A DNA stretch of 64,000 bases, taken from positions 20,985,501 to 21,049,500 of the forward strand of contig NC_134108.1 in NCBI RefSeq assembly GCF_040939455.1, written 5' to 3'. How positions within the stretch are numbered: the stretch's first letter is position 1; the number at the start of each line of letters is the position of its first letter. Under the pieces are notes generated by a model, which was not told the DNA's origin, searched no databases, and saw nothing but the letters and a program-made list of their open reading frames with translations. The DNA comes from Microcebus murinus (lineage: Eukaryota > Chordata > Mammalia > Primates > Cheirogaleidae). Below, piece after piece: positions 32,778 to 44,879 of this stretch. A program made the position numbers and the translations under genes.

Positions 32778-34069
32778 AAGTGTTGTATAATGGTTATGGG
32801 AACTCTAAATTAAAACTTTGCTACGTGTAGCTATAATGTTTACTTAGATAATTGTTTTTTGTAAACATAGTTTCTTACAAAGTCTTAGCTTGCTGCTATG
32901 GAAGCAATGACATTAACAGAAATAACAGTGGTGCCACAAATCTTCAGGGATTTTTTTTTTAATGGAAAGGAAAATTCTAAAACTATAAATATACTTTTTA
33001 TTTGCAACTATGGGAATAAAAACACCAGAAAAACACAAGAGGACTATATAATTGGGAGATGGAAGGTATTCTATCTGGTGATTTTAGCAAAGGATAGTCA
33101 TGGGATAGAACTTAAGTCTTAGGTCATTATAACTGGGTAAAAAGAAAAAGCTGCATTCATAAAGAGGAGATATCTAAGAAGGGGTGACAAATCCCCCCGA
33201 CTTGTTCCTCAGCATACTCTATGCACCACTCTTATGAAGTGGGGGGGTTACCCACCCAACACCTTCTAAGTTTATATTATTTATGACATCATGAACCCTG
33301 CCCCTATGGGGGCAGGCAACCACCCACCACAGAGATACCGTCCCCTACCTTAATTGCTAATTGTTAACCTTAATTGACATTTATTTTATAGAGCCCATTA
33401 AAAAATGTCCAGATCTGAAAGTATTGAAATATAAGAGAAATAGCCTCTTTTTAAATCTCAACTCTAAACATCAACACCAGTTGGACTGTTGAAGGCATAT
33501 TATTATGATCAGTGGCCAGGCTCATTTAAATTGGCCTCTATTAGCACTGTTAGCAAAAACCATGAAATGGTTTTCTGCATGCTTGAACTTAATGATCTTA
33601 TGATTACAGCTGTAAATTATTTATATCAAAATGCTGATTCATAAAACTAGGTTACAGAACAATTTTCTTTCATTTAAAGAGCTCTCCACTTTTTGGGGTT
33701 TTTTTTGTATATTTTGCTTTCTTCTGGATCTTAAAAGTTGTAAAGGGCTAAAAGGAGAAATATTACTCTCTGTATTTTAAATCCACAGTGAGGCTGTGGT
33801 AGACCTACACCAAAAAATCAAAGACTCGCCTCTGTTTCTCTTATCAAATACATACTTGAAGACAACAACAAGAACAACAACATCCCTAGAATCTGAAAAT
33901 GAGTAGAGTTGGACTTAGGCTTTCTGTTAGGAGGCTGGAAGTAGCATCTTCATTTACAAAGTTGAGTGTATCATACCAAGTATATTTTTAATCCCTTAAA
34001 TTGTACATTGGTCAATTGATTTAGAAAAATGTTATTCCAGATTTTTGTAATAGGGAAAATATGACAGTT
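32778..34069. other. No feature recognised
   Basis: AT-rich, apart from a C/G-rich pocket at 33190-33345 with runs such as GTGGGGGGGTTACCCACCC. No gene or known repeat. Confidence 0.4.
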
Positions 34070-34082
34070 AAAGATTAAAAAC

Positions 34083-34170
34083 GGGGGGGGGGGAAATGGG
34101 CATTTATTGAAACCTTAAAATCTGTACCCCCATAATATGCCGAAAAAAAAAAAAAACTAAAAAAAAAAAA
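34083..34170 (+). mobile_element. Very short lineage L1 3' insertion
   Basis: An 11-G run and GGGAAATGGGCATTTATTG lead to ATCTGTACCCCCATAATATG and a long interrupted A-tail, the terminal part of a strepsirrhine L1 3' UTR. A perfect 13-bp target duplication AAAGATTAAAAAC flanks it (34070-34082 and 34171-34183), so the copy was 5' truncated at insertion to under 100 bp. Confidence 0.85.
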
Positions 34171-34183
34171 AAAGATTAAAAAC

Positions 34184-35779
34184 TACCTTGAGAAAGAAAA
34201 AAAAAATAGTCACTACTTAAAATAGATCCAGCAAGACCCCCATGCCAGAGTTACATCAGCACTGCATTGTAGAAAGTCGCCTGCCAGCCATTTACAATGG
34301 ACAGTGATGGATTCAATTTTAATTTTTGCAGCTTGAGCCATGTCACGCATGTGTCTGTGTTAGCCTTCATTGACCTTTTGGATTTGACAATATGACTCCA
34401 CAAACACTGGAGCAAGTGGAAACTTAAAAAGAAAAAAAAGAGGTCATGGAACAAGACAGTCCTGATTTTTTGGTCATTTGAAAACACAGATTCAATAAGT
34501 GAAAAGATATAGATGATTCCTAATGATTTGGGGTGAATGAAATTATACAACAATTACACAGTATTTCCATTGGCAAGTCCATCAAAAGTTGATTCCTCAA
34601 GCACTTCTGCTATCCATAAATTTTCATGGTTGATGCTTTTTTTTTTTTGCCCTGCAATCTGTATTTTATTAAAAACTTCAGTTTGGGGAATTCTTTGCTC
34701 CTGGCTGAAAGACCTCATGCATGCTCTGGGGTGTTGTAATAGCACATTAATGCAATATTACATTAATCAATGACACCACAGACATATACTATTTTAAAAA
34801 GAAAACAACTGCAAAATCCGCATCTGTGTTGTAGGGGCAAGTGAGATTTTGACTTGGCAAAATGTCACATTCCAAATTTAGTTATCCTGAAACAAATCCA
34901 ATTTGTGCACTTTACGTCAGCAGCAGAAAACACTGATTGAGCAAAGGTAATATATCTATGCATCCATCATTTACCACTGGAATATATAATGTGAAAAGAA
35001 TGAGACACGAAGCCAAAGAGAAACATTCCTTCAAAATTAATAAGCAAGCTTTTAAAGATACTTATGAAAAGGATTCATACAGGCAAAACTGCATAAATCA
35101 ACCCAATCAAACAGCTCTGTGAACACAGCAGGAGCCAAGACCACTGCAGCTTTGACTACCTGCCAGAATGTCACCCTCATGTGGCTCTGTTTTTCATCCA
35201 GAAGGGGATTGCAAGAGATTATCTGGATAATTTGTAGAAAGCGGATTTCATGTTTTGCTACTCTAGCCTCAGTTCATGGCTGTTGTGCTCTACTCTTTAA
35301 GCACAGAATGGGAATGAGTCAAAGACGGGCTTATTTTCTAGGGAGGCCAACTTACCACCCCACAACGGCCTACATCAGAGTTTGGTGTGCTACATGTGTT
35401 CAGTGCACAAAGAACACTGAACATCTGAGCCAAAAACCGTGCAGACAGTGCCTTCAGATGGAAGTCTGTGTCAGACATGCCTGGTGAAACCAGTGAAAAT
35501 ATATTACGAGAATGAGAAAACAACCCAGAGGTAAAATACATGGATGGTGGGTAGCATCATTTTCATTATGTGAAACTTCCCTTCTGCTAGACAGCCTTGG
35601 ATTACTTGAACTCTCTGGCAATAATTCCTTCCACTTTCCCTTGTTTTTATCTCAAAACTCCTATCTTCACATGCTAGAACCCCTTTTCTTTTTCTTTGTT
35701 CGTATCCCCAAGGCAGACATGTTTCTCCACCATTCTAAGGATAATCCTTCTACTTTTGTTCTCACTTTGGACTCCCCAT
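34184..35779. other. No feature recognised
   Basis: About 1.6 kb. Frames of 122-124 codons at 35119-35886 have no domain. A T run lies at 34638-34649. Confidence 0.4.
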
Positions 35780-36322
35780 ATTGTTTAGGATCCTGTTCTC
35801 TCAATTGTCTCTATGGGATATTAAAGATGGTTATAAATTCTTTGCTACTCTTCCCACTGAGAGGTGCATCTAGTTCTTCTCCTTGAATCTGAGATGGCCT
35901 CAGGGACTTCATTGACAAATAGGATGCAGCAGAAGTGGTGCTCTGGGCTTCTGAGGCTAAGTCTTAAGAAGCCTTTCAGTTTCTCCTGGACCCCCTGGAA
36001 TATTGCTCTGGGAGCTGTGAGCTCCCAATAAGTAGTCAGGCTACCATGAGAAGCTGGTGAGGCCACAGGTAGAGGCTCTAGTCAACAGTTCTACCTAGTC
36101 ACAGTTTTCCAGCCATTCCCACCAGGGACAAGACTATGTCAGCTGAAGACCACTGAATGACATCTGTCGATAACATGTGTAATAGAAGAACCACCTTGCT
36201 GAACACTGCTTTAATTCTAGTCCTATACAATGCTGAGATGTAATAAAATGACTGTTGGCTAAAGCCACTAAATTTTTGGGTAGTATGTTATATTAATACA
36301 ACAATTAGATACTGGAACACAC
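35780..36322 (+). mobile_element. MLT1-type MaLR LTR, diverged
   Basis: The 3' part is recognisable: GAAGAACCACCTTGCTGAAC, then 'aatgactgttggctaaagccactaaatttttgggtagtatgttatattaatacaac' and 'agatactggaaca'. The 5' part ('tcttcccactgagaggtgcatctagttcttctccttgaatc') also fits the family. The 5' border is approximate. Confidence 0.6.
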
Positions 36323-36589
36323 AGAACTCTAACTTCTAGTTTTTCTAGTTTCTCTTTTTCTTTCTTTTTTGTCACTAAGTACTTTCCTTATCTCTATAAA
36401 TCTGTTCAATTCTTCCCAGAATCAAAGAAAGGACTCCCTCAGTCCTACCATACTATGCAATAAAACTCTGCCTCCCTCAGTGGTAACCATCTTCAAAAAA
36501 CTAGTCTATGCCCACTGCTTCCCTTTTCTGACTTCCCACTCTTTAAACATAAGTCAATCTGACTTTCACAATCTCCATTCTAAAATGGC

Positions 36590-36860
36590 AGAATGTCAAA
36601 GTTGTAAGGGATCCAAAAGGCCATATCATCCAGCCCTATGTCTTCTACTGATTTCTCCTCCATAAAGTACCTTCTTAGTAGTGGGTGTCTCAATGATGCT
36701 ATAACATCTCAAGGGGCATGACACGTGGTGCCACCCAAGAATGCTCATTTTATCATCAGATATCTGAGACTGTGAGGAAATTCCTTCTGATTCTGCACAG
36801 AATTCTGCCTCTTTAAAGTTTTCATCCATTGGCCCTAGTTCTCTTTCTCCTAAGTATATA
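36590..36860. mobile_element. Ancient interspersed repeat, family open
   Basis: CAAAGTTGTAAGGGATCCAA, then 'aaggccatatcatccagccc' and, at the far end, CATTGGCCCTAGTTCTC, are blocks shared by an old amniote-age class (CR1/L3-like or a derived SINE). Family and strand remain uncertain. Confidence 0.35.
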
Positions 36861-37144
36861 GAAAAAGCCTAAACTCTCCAATTTAGAGGCACTTGCAACA
36901 GTGTAGGTAAGACATAAATTAGGTGCTGGCAGTAAAGATGGAGAAAAGAGAATATATCTTACACCGCCTCCAGTCTAAGACATTTTAATATTACTGAAAT
37001 TCGTATTCATCTTAAAATTGATGTGAAAAGTGAAAAGATGAATGTCACAATTATCTTTTATATTTTTAGATATAATTTCATTTAGGTCTTGAGCCACCAT
37101 GCCATTTGGCTGTGGGAAACATGGAGATAGTAGAGTATAGAATG
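36861..37144. other. No feature recognised
   Basis: Short AT-rich unassigned stretch. Confidence 0.4.
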
Positions 37145-37265
37145 GTACAATACAGCATGGTGGCTTAGAGTATGGACTGTGAAGTCAGACTGCCTGGGCT
37201 GGAATCCTGGCTGCCATACTCTCCAGGCATGTGACCTTGAATAACTTAGCTACTAGAACTACTGC
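37145..37265 (+). mobile_element. MIR 5' half
   Basis: 'acaatacagcatggtggcttagagtatggac' then GTCAGACTGCCTGGGCTGGA, 'atcctggctgccatactctcc' and GTGACCTTGAATAACTTAGC is a clear plus-strand MIR. Confidence 0.85.
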
Positions 37266-38023
37266 CACTTCCAGGAAACTCAATATTGTTGCTTCACAAA
37301 TAAATTCAGAACTTACACATAGTCAAATTAGGGTTCTACCATTTTTTCTTTTTTTTCCGGGAATTGTATCTAAATTCTAAGAAGGCCCACATGTAACAGG
37401 GCATCATGGATAAGGCATCTGGTCCATTACCTGCTTACCTTTCTTGGGGACTTCTATTCACACTGTTTTTGCTGCTGACATTATTTCTGTCCCCTTAACC
37501 TCCAGCAGAGAGAATCTACATCAAATTTGCCAATGGTGTCCTCTTATCAGGTCACCAAAGCTCTTCTGACCCCTCTTAGGGCAGCTTCTGGGGATATGAA
37601 TTTTAAGATGTTTTCCGTGTTGCCTAGACATCTTCACTAGTCCTTGCTGCTTTTCCACTCTACTGCTGTGCTGCTTGTTTCCTCTCCTGGGGAGTAATGC
37701 TCTGGAAATCAAGCCCAAATCCCCTGTACTCTGGGATTTCCCCAAACACTTCTGGAGTTTCCATGATCTCCAAACTCCAGGAGCACCAGGGCATGGAGTA
37801 CTTTCTCAGGGTCCTTCAGCCTCTAAACTGCAGATTCTCCTCCTGCCAAGCAGCTGAAACACTGTCTCCTTTGGGACACAAAGCTTCTCTGACATCATCC
37901 CTTATTCTCTCTAACTCTGCTGTTGATATGAAAATTGTCAGGCTTTGGCTTTTGATATGCAAAGCAAACCTTGCAGAAACATTTTTGTTTATCTTTTTAA
38001 AAAAATTCCTGTCTTATAATTAA
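37266..38023. other. No feature recognised
   Basis: Unassigned; two overlapping frames (60 and 108 codons) at 37675-38023 show no domain. Confidence 0.4.
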
Positions 38024-38043
38024 AACAAAACAAAACAAAACAA
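38024..38043. repeat. (AAAAC)n short tandem repeat
   Basis: Four units of AAAAC. Confidence 0.8.
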
Positions 38044-38137
38044 TCAACCCTGGCTTCTGACTATCCTTTATGAGTTGCAAGGCTCAATTTTAGAAGTCAA
38101 TAGCCAAGAATTTTGCCTGTTTTCTGCAATTAGCCTG

Positions 38138-38161
38138 TCCCTGAGGCTTTAGCCTCAGGGA
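38138..38161. repeat. Perfect 11-bp hairpin
   Basis: TCCCTGAGGCT and its exact reverse complement AGCCTCAGGGA are separated by TT. No T-run or gene context makes this a terminator; it stands alone. Confidence 0.8.
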
Positions 38162-38354
38162 AATGAGATAAAAAGGAATTGCCAAGAAGGAAAAAAACAT
38201 TGGTTAACATTTTAAAACACAGTCCCACTATAACTACACTTGATTTGGTAGTGCTTATTCCTGACAACTGTTATTAAATTAAACTGATGGTCCATCTTAC
38301 ATCAATGGCACAATAGGAATGAGGGGAAAACGAAATTCAGAGGTAGTTTCTATG

Positions 38355-38595
38355 CAACATAGTATAACAGGGTGGTTAAGAGTGGAGCCCAATAGCCTGG
38401 ATTTCAATCGTGGCTTTGCATTAGGTGGCTATTTTTGAACTGTTTACTAACTTCCTATGCTTCAGTTTCCTTATCTATTAAGTAGAAATAATAACAACAT
38501 TTAACTCACAGGTAGTTAGCATTAGATGAGTTCATACATGTAGAATACTTAGGAGGGTGTCTGGCACAAAGTAAACAAACACTCAAGCAGTGTTA
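38355..38595 (+). mobile_element. MIR, nearly full length
   Basis: CAGGGTGGTTAAGAGTGGAG, 'gcctggatttcaatcgtggctttgc', 'atgcttcagtttccttatctattaag', then CTCACAGGTAGTTAGCATTA and GTGTCTGGCACAAAGTAAAC. The order is complete apart from small gaps. Confidence 0.9.
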
Positions 38596-38639
38596 ATCGT
38601 TATGATGCATTTGATGTGGGGGAAGGTACAAAAAAAGGT

Positions 38640-38725
38640 AAGGACGACTTCATTAATCAAAGGTACAACTGATTTGCTAGTTCTGGAGGTGGAACTAGAA
38701 GCTGGTTCTCTTTTTGCCAAATCAT
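38640..38725 (-). mobile_element. Possible MIR fragment
   Basis: 'gatttgctagttctggaggtggaactagaagctggttctc' resembles the diverged middle of MIR on the minus strand. Weak. Confidence 0.3.
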
Positions 38726-39249
38726 TGTGCCTTTCCAGAGAACACAGACTCATATGGCACGGATACAATGCAAGCCTACTTTAGTTCCATCCTCTCGAGA
38801 TCTAGTGGGATAGAAAGGAAAGGATCCTTGACAAAGAGGAGAATTAAGGGCTACTATTTTCTCACCACTCTGGGCAAAGTGTGGTGGCGATGACCACACC
38901 TGTGAATTTCTAATCTGGCTAATAGGAGATCTGCATCTCTCAGATGACGTGTGAAGTAACTTCTGCTTATGGGGCCGGCTGGGGCTAGTCCTAATTGCAA
39001 CCAAGTGTGGTCAGGCTCAGAGAGCCGGCAGCCCAGTATAAGTAGCCCACAAAATACTTTAACAATATACAGCTTAAAGCCAACCACAAATTTAAATTTG
39101 AAGCTAGCACTGGTGCTTAAACCAAACTGGTATGTTGTGATGAAGTTATAGCAAAAGATTTATTTTTAAGGCCCACAAACTTCAGCTACTTTAGAGAACA
39201 GTCTGGAGACCAAAGAATATTTCATAATAAAGTTTGTTTGGGCTGCCTA
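38726..39249. other. No feature recognised
   Basis: Unassigned. Confidence 0.4.
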
Positions 39250-39935
39250 GTAGAATTGTCCATGGCTCCCTTTGCAAACTAAATGATTCACTTTACTGGC
39301 AGCAAGGTAGACAGTGGGAATTAATATCGACTAGATGGAAAACAGGTTTGGGAAGGACACAGGAGTCCAAATTTTAGTTTTAGATGTGTTACATATGAAA
39401 TGTCTATGAAAAATCCATGAGAGACATTAGGTATACCCCAAACTAAAATGAGATATAAATGTGGGAACTTTGTTGACTTTCGTTAGAAACCATGGAGTAG
39501 GAAGAAACCCCTCCAGGAGAGACTGTAGGAAGAGAGGAGAGTCCAGCATTGGTTTCAAGGCACCACGACATGTGAGTGTTCAGTAGAGGACAGGCCTGCA
39601 AAGAAAATGGAGAAGCAGCAGCTAGAAAAAACACAGAGGCCAGGAAAAGAGAGTTTCAAGGAAGAGGGAGTTGCCTGGTAGGTCAAACACTGCTCAGCGA
39701 GTCAAGGGAAGTGAGAAATAAAGTGTCCATGGAATTGGTCAACATGGCGGTCGTGATAACTCCAGCAGTTTCAGTGGAAACTGAAACTTCAGTGGTGAAG
39801 CAGGATTCTGACTCAGAGCGGGTCAAGGGGTGAACGGAAGGCAGGCAATGGAAACATTTTGAGTTGACTACTCTTTGGAGGGGCTCAGGCTGAAGGAGAA
39901 AGGAGAAATAAAGTAGAGATAAGTGGGCTCTGTAG
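39250..39935 (-). mobile_element. L2 ORF2 region (antisense)
   Basis: GAGTTTCAAGGAAGAGGGAG, 'caaacactgctcagcgagtcaagggaagtgag', GTGTCCATGGAATTGGTCAA and 'aacatggcggtcgtgataactccagcagtttcagtgg' follow the antisense of the L2 reverse-transcriptase region that encodes the FDxVDHSLLL-like block. The 85-codon plus-strand frame here is therefore an antisense artefact. Confidence 0.7.
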
Positions 39936-40299
39936 GATCAGGAAGCCCTGAGAATTCATAAGGGAGGAGGGGAAGAATTGATCTCATTACATCAATGAGT
40001 CATAGTATCTTTAATGTCAACTGAAATCATCATCATTTTCATAATGACGGTATCTTAATTCCCATCCTCTAATAAAACTGACTTTAAAAAACCTTTGCCC
40101 TATTGTCTTCAGCAGTAAACCCGTCACCTACCTACAGCCTCAACTATCAACTTCAGTAGGTGACTACCCACACTAACCTCCCTCTGTGTTCCAACACGTG
40201 TTTTGAGGTGAACATCTCATCTTGAGTCTGACCAGTGTCTCAAAACTACATATCCCTATAAAAAGTATCCGTTTTCTCAGTCCGATGCTCTTTTCTTGC
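39936..40299. other. No feature recognised
   Basis: Unassigned. Confidence 0.4.
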
Positions 40300-40710
40300 T
40301 GATTTCCTTTAATGGGACAACCAGATACTCACACTCAAAACCACATAGCCCTTTCCTGTCACCAGGAAACCATTTCATGTTCTCTGGCTTGGAGCCTTTC
40401 TCTTGGTGGTCCCCTGGCCTGAACAGTCTCCCCACCACTTCCATCGGCCAAAAGCCTACCCTTCCTTTAAAGCTCATTATATCCGATCCAGGAAACTTTT
40501 CCTGATCCTTCCAATTTGATATGATCTCCTAACATTTAAGCCTTCTTGGATATTTCTCTTCAATCAAATTTACTCGAGAGACTGTCTTATCTGCCTGATT
40601 AGAGTTTGAACTTGCTGAGAGGGGCCTCATCTCACTCATTTCAGTATCCCTTACCCTCATTAGATGCAGGGGCCACTCACCAAAGTTTTGTTTAATCAAC
40701 TCAAAAGCAA
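40300..40710 (+). mobile_element. L2 3' region
   Basis: Pyrimidine-rich L2 sequence including 'ccaggaaacttttcctgatccttccaatttgatatgatctcc', 'gagtttgaacttgctgagaggggcctcatctc', then CATTTCAGTATCCCTTACCC and the degenerate 'gatgcaggggccactcaccaaagttttgtttaatcaac' 3' end. Confidence 0.7.
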
Positions 40711-40849
40711 GCTGTTAATTAATTATTTAGATGAAAATGAGTTTGCCGGGTATACGAGTGCAGAATAAATGATACACTGGAAACTTAAGAAAGCATCTAA
40801 CTGGAGTACAGAAATGAGCTCATATGAATATCAAGGCACAGCCAAAAAT

Positions 40850-41235
40850 TATTTTTGTTTCTTGGAACAAGTATTTATTTAACTTCTTATTATGGAATAT
40901 TTCAAATATATATAAAAGCAGAAAGAATAGCATAATAAACTACCATGAACCCCTTATCCAACTTCAACGACTAACAAGATTTTTCCAATTTAATTTCACC
41001 TATTCATCATCCCCCTTACCATTTTTTTCTGGAGTATTTTAAAGCAAATCCAGACATCATATCATTTCACTTACATATACCTCAGTAAATATCTCTACCA
41101 GATGAGGTTTTGTTTTATAATTTAATCATATGTCAAACCTAATAAAATTAATTCTAATCACTTAATATGATTTAATATCTAGTCTTTGTTCAAATGTTCT
41201 CAATTTGCTGTAATCATTTTATTTGGAGAATATAT
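40850..41235. mobile_element. Old L1M fragment
   Basis: 'attatggaatatttcaaatatatataaaagcagaaagaatagc', CCATGAACCCCTTATCCAAC, 'gattttaaagcaaatccagacatcatatc'-like text at 41035-41062 and 'agtctttgttcaaatgttctcaatttg' correspond to a widespread L1M untranslated block. Orientation not assigned. Confidence 0.6.
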
Positions 41236-41504
41236 ATTTAAAAGTTATACAGCTTATTTTAAAGCAATTTAATGCAAGTAACTAACACTTGATACTTTTA
41301 GCATATGCACTAGAAGAGGTTAAGGAGAAAAGAGATCTTCAATTTCTGAATTGCTTAGTTTCCTTGATTCATTTCCTTCTCTTTTCTGCTACTGTAGTTT
41401 GGATCTTTTTTGTTAGCATGTTTATCAAATATTGTGAAAGGAAAGGTGTGGCAAAGGCTGCTATTTGTCCCACAAATCTCTCTTGTCCCCGTCTTCTACA
41501 ATAA

Positions 41505-41870
41505 TTGAAATATTGGCACCTAAAGATGATATTTCCTGGATTCACTTGCACTCAGATGTCCATGCAACCCTGTAACTTTTGGGAGCTAAAGTGATGTCTG
41601 CAATCTCTGGGTCATGCCCTTAACTGGAAAGAAATTTGCCCTCTCCTCTGTCATACTCTCTTCCTAGTGGTTTCAAGGCAGGTGTGGTGTGGTATGCCAT
41701 CTGCAGCCAGGCAGATGAGGAACAACCCTAGAGGATCCAGAAGCAACCGTGAAAGAGCCTGGGGCCCTTCGTGACCTCGTGAGGTAGAGCTGACTTGCCA
41801 ACCTACAAACCACCAGTTTTAAACTAGTTATGTTGGTGTCTGTTACAACAGCTGTTCTGATAACTTAAGA
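41505..41870 (+). mobile_element. Probable MaLR-type LTR, diverged
   Basis: It begins near 'aattgaaatattggcacctaaagatgatatttcctgg'. Within are CAACCCTGTAACTTTTGGG, 'gaagcaaccgtgaaagagcctgggg' and a 3' end 'gttggtgtctgttacaacagctgttctgataac', which fits old MLT1 members. Family uncertain. Confidence 0.45.
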
Positions 41871-42069
41871 TAGAAGGTAAAACTCAACAATGTCAGTTTT
41901 ATAATTTTATATCAGTTGAATGAGAGTTTTTGTTCTCAACATCACAGATAATCAAATGTTATTTGCATATGTTTCCAATTATTACCAACTGTCACTCTAT
42001 CCTGGAGCATGGTGATCAACCGACTTTAACTAACCTTAATCCATGGAAAGCAACAAAATAAAAAGCTTG

Positions 42070-42255
42070 GCTGGGTTTGGTTCAGGCAAACTTTTGTTTG
42101 AATCCACCCTTGCTACTCCCTAGCTATGAAGAAGTTATTTAAACTATAAGTTGCTTTCAAATCTGCAAAATGGGAATGATAGTGCTTCCTAGAAGATTAA
42201 CTACAGATGTGTATATCAGATGAGTGAATACAGTTCTTGGTACGCACAAGTATCC
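42070..42255 (+). mobile_element. MIR fragment
   Basis: 'tttgtttgaatccacccttgctactccctagctatgaagaag', then TTTCAAATCTGCAAAATGGG and 'aatgatagtgcttcctagaagattaac', followed by 'acagttcttggtacgcac'. Plus-strand MIR. Confidence 0.8.
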
Positions 42256-43130
42256 AGAAAAGGCTAATTTCCTTTCCTTTGGTTCCCTGTGCACATAAGT
42301 CACAAGGGTCTGACAATTTTCGAAATATCCACTATTGCTATAGCCATTCAAGTCTCCAGGACTCTTCCAAAACAGCCAAGTTTTTTTGTTTTTTGTTTTT
42401 AAATCACTGCACACTGATAAGGGAGCCCTGGGCTTTACAATGCCAATTTCCTTTTAAAGGCTGTGAAAGAAGCTGTGGGAGATATTTGTGGATGAAAAAT
42501 ACAGACCTTCTCCCACAGATTACATGGCCTACTTGGAAGAAACGTTGATAAGCAATGTGTTAGTTAGGGCAAGGCTAGCTGATGTGACACACAACCCTCA
42601 CATCTCGGAGCTGTCTCCTTTCTGTAACAACAGACGTTCCTAACCTACAGGGAGGCTCTGTTCCACCTAATTATCCAAGGTTCCAGGCTGGCAGAGTTAC
42701 CAACCAGCCTGGAAACAAGAGAGGGGAGGATTAAGCGGGAGGTATGTATGGCCCAGACTGGCAAGCGATTAAGTAATGTCCTCTCACATTCCACCGTCCC
42801 ATGATTCTCATGGCCAGACCCGACTGCAAGGGATTTTGGGAAATGTATTCCGGCCCAGAAGGAAGAGAAACGAGTGTGGGGCTTGGTTAGCAGCCTCTGC
42901 CATCAGCAGTTAGCCTGAAATATAATTTAATGAACTATTTTATTTAGCTTCAGCTTGAGTAGTGGGAGTTAGAAAAACTTGCTCAAAACCTCAACTAACA
43001 GTGTCTCCCAAAAACCCTTCTATGATACAAGAAACAAATTTAGTAAAGATAATTTTTAAAAGAATTGATCAGAAAAAAATGTCCTGGACACTTCAAAGTG
43101 TCTTCAGTAAGCAAAAATAACTACTCAAAA
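42256..43130. other. No feature recognised
   Basis: About 0.9 kb of unassigned sequence; no domain in the 103-codon frame at 42237-42548. Confidence 0.4.
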
Positions 43131-43138
43131 AAAGTTTT

Positions 43139-43219
43139 TTTATTTTTTTTTATTTTAGCGAATTATGGGGGTATAAGTGCTAAGGTTACGTATATTGCCC
43201 ATGCCTCCCCTCCCCCCAG
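43139..43219 (-). mobile_element. Very short lineage L1 3' insertion
   Basis: On the minus strand it reads GGGGGGAGGGGAGGCATGGG, 'caatatacgtaaccttagcac', TATACCCCCATAATTCGC then an A-rich tail, the strepsirrhine L1 3' end. A likely 8-bp duplication AAAGTTTT flanks it (43131-43138 and 43220-43227). Confidence 0.8.
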
Positions 43220-43227
43220 AAAGTTTT

Positions 43228-44879
43228 AATGTAAGAAAAGGAGTTATTTTCATTAGAAAAAGAGTCTAGCCTTGGATTATTTTCCTGTAGAAAAAAAAAA
43301 TCAGTGCTTTTGTTTAGGGAAACATTTGCACTTTTAAGGGATTCTCAGAGTCATTAACTTCAAGTTGTCTTTTCCTGAACAATGATGTCCTAGTTACTGG
43401 CTCAACAGCAGACAGGTGGCCCAGAAACCACACACACACTCATCACAGTCATTGTCAGAGTCTCTGAGATACACGGTGAAACTTTCTAAGAGGCTGTAGA
43501 CTATTATGTTTCACTATAATGACATTTCCAGAAATAAAGGGAATTACACATTAATAAAGCAATGAAACTATGCAGGTAACCATGACGACTGCTACAAATT
43601 CAATAACATTTTATGCTCCTGTTTTTTTCTTTTTCTTTTTTTTTTTTTTTATTGCCAGTAAGATCAGAGAAATTATGAGAAAGAACTGAGAAGTATTTAT
43701 GTCTCATCTGTATGGTCAGACCTCCAAAGACGTCATGGGCATGCTTAGCACATTATACCAACTCACAGCAACCCCTGACAACAGCCCTCCTGCTTCCAGA
43801 TGCATATTTATCTTGAGAAACAGTCAATGCCTGGAGCCCACAGTCCAATGCCTTTCAATGACATCTGCTCAGAGAACTATTCCACCAAGTTGAGTCCTAT
43901 TTCATCTGTTTTCTAAAATACATTTCCCTTTTTCAATCCTCACAAAAACAAAGGGCTTATCTCTAGTGGCATGTCCATGGAAATTTTTGAAGGTTTTTAA
44001 ATATCTAAACAAGATTTTGGAAAATTTTAAAGAAAAGACATATAATCTAGGTCATACAGCCAGCCTTCCAATTTATCAAATCATGGGCTTTTAAAATTTT
44101 GTTTTGTTTTTTATTTTTGTTGCTTCTGATATGCTGACGAATGGGAAGGATTAAAGTTTCTTCCCCTTTCCCCCCAAGAAATGTACAAAACAAGTAACCA
44201 CTCTTACCATTTTTCTGCAAATTCTCCTATAATTTCTCCCTTTTAGTTATAGATTAATATTCAGATCAAGATAGAAAAGAATTATTCTGGATGAAAGTAC
44301 ATTAAGCAGTAGAAAGGGCACCAAAGGCCACTGTCTCGCAGCTGGGGAAAGTTCTGACCCTGCTAAATAAGGGCACAGGCCAGAAACAGCACCTCTTTCA
44401 CTGGGAGAAAACAGAGGGTCACATGGAGGCAGAGCTGGGAGGGAAAATGATCTGCCCCTCACATACTGTTGCTTAATCTGCCCTTGCTTCTGGCTCAAGT
44501 GAAAGATGAAGCAATTTTCTTTCACCTAAAAAAAACGTCACACTGATGAGACTTTTAGCTGCTTTCTGCCTTTCAGGCAAGCTCCTCCGTTCTTCTAGAG
44601 TCTCCCCTTGTGGTCACTTTGGCACTCAGGAGCACCTGTGCCCTCCACTGTCCTTGTCTGGCCAGACCTCTGGGTGCCCAGGACACTGCTGACCCTGTCA
44701 TCTTCTGGAAGTTGCCATCCTTGGCTGTCCCAGCTGCCTTCTCCCTAAGACACTCTCCCACCCCCATCAGGGCAAATTCCCAGTTTCCTCCACACCCCTT
44801 CAGCGAGGCCATGGGCCGAGGCTCCGTTCTCAGCCTTCTCTTCCTTACTAAATCCAGGCTGTGCTTGTCAATTCCCCCC
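43228..44879. other. Mostly unassigned; poly(T) tract
   Basis: A T-rich run lies at 43622-43651. The 105-codon frame at 44610-44927 overlaps a 79-codon frame on the other strand and extends into L2 sequence; neither shows a domain. Confidence 0.4.

Noticed and set aside
35119..35886. Two adjacent 122-124-codon plus-strand frames
   Set aside because: Different frames, no domain, and the second runs into an MLT1-type LTR.
38880..39030. Possible Y RNA or 7SL-like gene (GTGTGGTGGCGATGACCACA, GGCCGGCTGGGGCTAGTCC)
   Set aside because: The pieces do not come in the right order, no terminal stem forms as in Y RNAs, and there is no T-run terminator.
43622..43651. Poly(T) as the tail of a minus-strand processed pseudogene
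   Set aside because: The sequence after it does not resemble a reversed coding sequence, and no flanking duplication is evident.
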